NCBI GenBank assembly: GCA_017390475.1
Contig: JAFPBO010000014.1
Location: 1-64,000, forward strand
Reading direction: 5' to 3'
Length of the DNA: 64,000 nt
Source: Loktanella sp.
GTDB taxonomy: Bacteria > Pseudomonadota > Alphaproteobacteria > Rhodobacterales > Rhodobacteraceae
The position numbers and the translations under genes are program-made. Positions 63,522 through 64,000 of this stretch are shown here, in pieces. How positions within the stretch are numbered: the first letter of the stretch is position 1; each line of letters opens with the position of its first letter. The notes beneath the pieces were generated by a model that made no database searches, had not been told where the DNA came from, and saw nothing but the letters and a program-made list of their open reading frames with translations.

Positions 63522-64000
63522 CTATTCCGCCGGAGCGGTCAGTGCCGTACCCGGCAAATGCCGCTTGGCGCGTTTTTCGACCAGCATCAGCATCGCCGGG
63601 GTCACCAGCAAGGTCAGCACCGTGGCAAAGACCAGCCCGCCTGCGATGGCGCTGGACAATTCTGTCCACCACTGGGTTGACGGGGCACCATAGACAATCT
63701 CGCGCGTGAAAAAGTTGATGTTCAGCCCGATCACCATCGGCATCAGCCCCAGCGCGGTCGTCACCGAGGTCAGCACCACCGGGCGCAGTCGCTGCGCCCC
63801 AGTGCGCAAGGCAGCCTCCAGCGCGGATTGCCCTGCGGCGCGCAATTCGTTGTAGGTATCGATCAGCACGATATTGTTGTTGACCACGATCCCGGCCAGC
63901 GCGATTACCCCGATCCCACCCATGACCACGCCAAAGGGTCTGCCGGTGATCATCAGCCCCAGCAACACGCCCGCGATGGAAAAGACGATGGCCGACATCA
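63522..64000 (-). CDS. RND family efflux permease, C-terminal part (partial)
   Basis: Last 158 or so residues of an AcrB/MexB or HAE-type RND transporter, cut by the window edge. GVIALAGIVVNNNIVLIDTYNELRAAGQSALEAALRTGAQRLRPVVLTSVTTALGLMP is the classic TM10-TM11 segment, followed by the last membrane helix (GGLVFATVLTLLVTPAMLML). Start and substrate domain lie beyond 64000. Confidence 0.9.
   Translation of the reverse strand, partial: MSAIVFSIAGVLLGLMITGRPFGVVMGGIGVIALAGIVVNNNIVLIDTYNELRAAGQSALEAALRTGAQRLRPVVLTSVTTALGLMPMVIGLNINFFTREIVYGAPSTQWWTELSSAIAGGLVFATVLTLLVTPAMLMLVEKRAKRHLPGTALTAPAE

Overview
The window is a piece of an alphaproteobacterial chromosome, almost certainly Rhodobacterales (Roseobacter/Rhodobacter group). 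The evidence is high GC with strong third-position GC bias, an ethylmalonyl-CoA pathway (ccr, ecm, mch and an mcl-type gene) interleaved with sdh, mdh and suc genes as in Rhodobacter, an HvrA/H-NS-type protein, TIGR02186 and TIGR02300 family proteins, and an Irr-type iron box. These assignments rest on protein motifs and gene order; no database search was possible.

Layout. Positions 1 to about 6,395 are the right-hand part of an integrated mobile element. It is AT-richer, carries small phage-like genes (zinc-ribbon protein, NUMOD3 repeat protein, HNH/AP2 homing-endonuclease-like protein, two tiny paralogous acidic proteins) and ends in a large serine recombinase. It is inserted in the 5' end of comM/yifB, whose first codons are missing; the other end of the element lies left of the window. 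Positions 7,870-21,740 are housekeeping: gshB, yraN-rsmI divergent from an LpoA-like lipoprotein gene, glnD, murJ, a rhomboid-fold gene, trpS, a VOC protein, usp, an Nfu-type Fe-S protein behind an Irr box, tsaB and rimI. Positions 20,742-26,316 are a nucleoside uptake and phosphorolysis operon (BMP-family binding protein, ATPase, two permeases, PNP). Next come a TauE-type transporter with its TIGR02186 partner, an SDR and a RecD-like helicase.

Positions 30,500-57,000 are the carbon core. ccr, an acyltransferase and ecm are followed by an H-NS-like gene, deoD and a DUF1989 gene. Then come sdhCDA, two small lipoprotein genes and sdhB, preceded by mch, DUF1737, nnrU and an mcl2-like gene, all on the minus strand. 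After that come mdh and the plus-strand sucC-sucD-sucA-sucB-(orphan gene)-MAPEG-lpd run. The right end holds a TerB-like gene, a GntR/FCD regulator, a YgjP-type metalloprotease, TIGR02300, tRNA-Ala(GGC), a degenerate P-loop kinase-like gene, an SBF-type transporter, fadD and the C-terminal end of an RND pump.

The most interesting signal is a shared operator. Pairs of GTGATCAC palindromes with centres exactly 21 bp apart lie upstream of both sdhC and sucC, and a single copy lies at the start of the GntR-family gene at 57,574-58,224. This predicts a local TCA-cycle regulon with autoregulation. Other signals are TATAAATA motifs upstream of three island genes, a 33-bp repeat family placed at gene ends, a CTTCCCCGCGGGGAAG palindrome family, a rhomboid with both catalytic residues replaced, and two lipoprotein genes inside the sdh operon.
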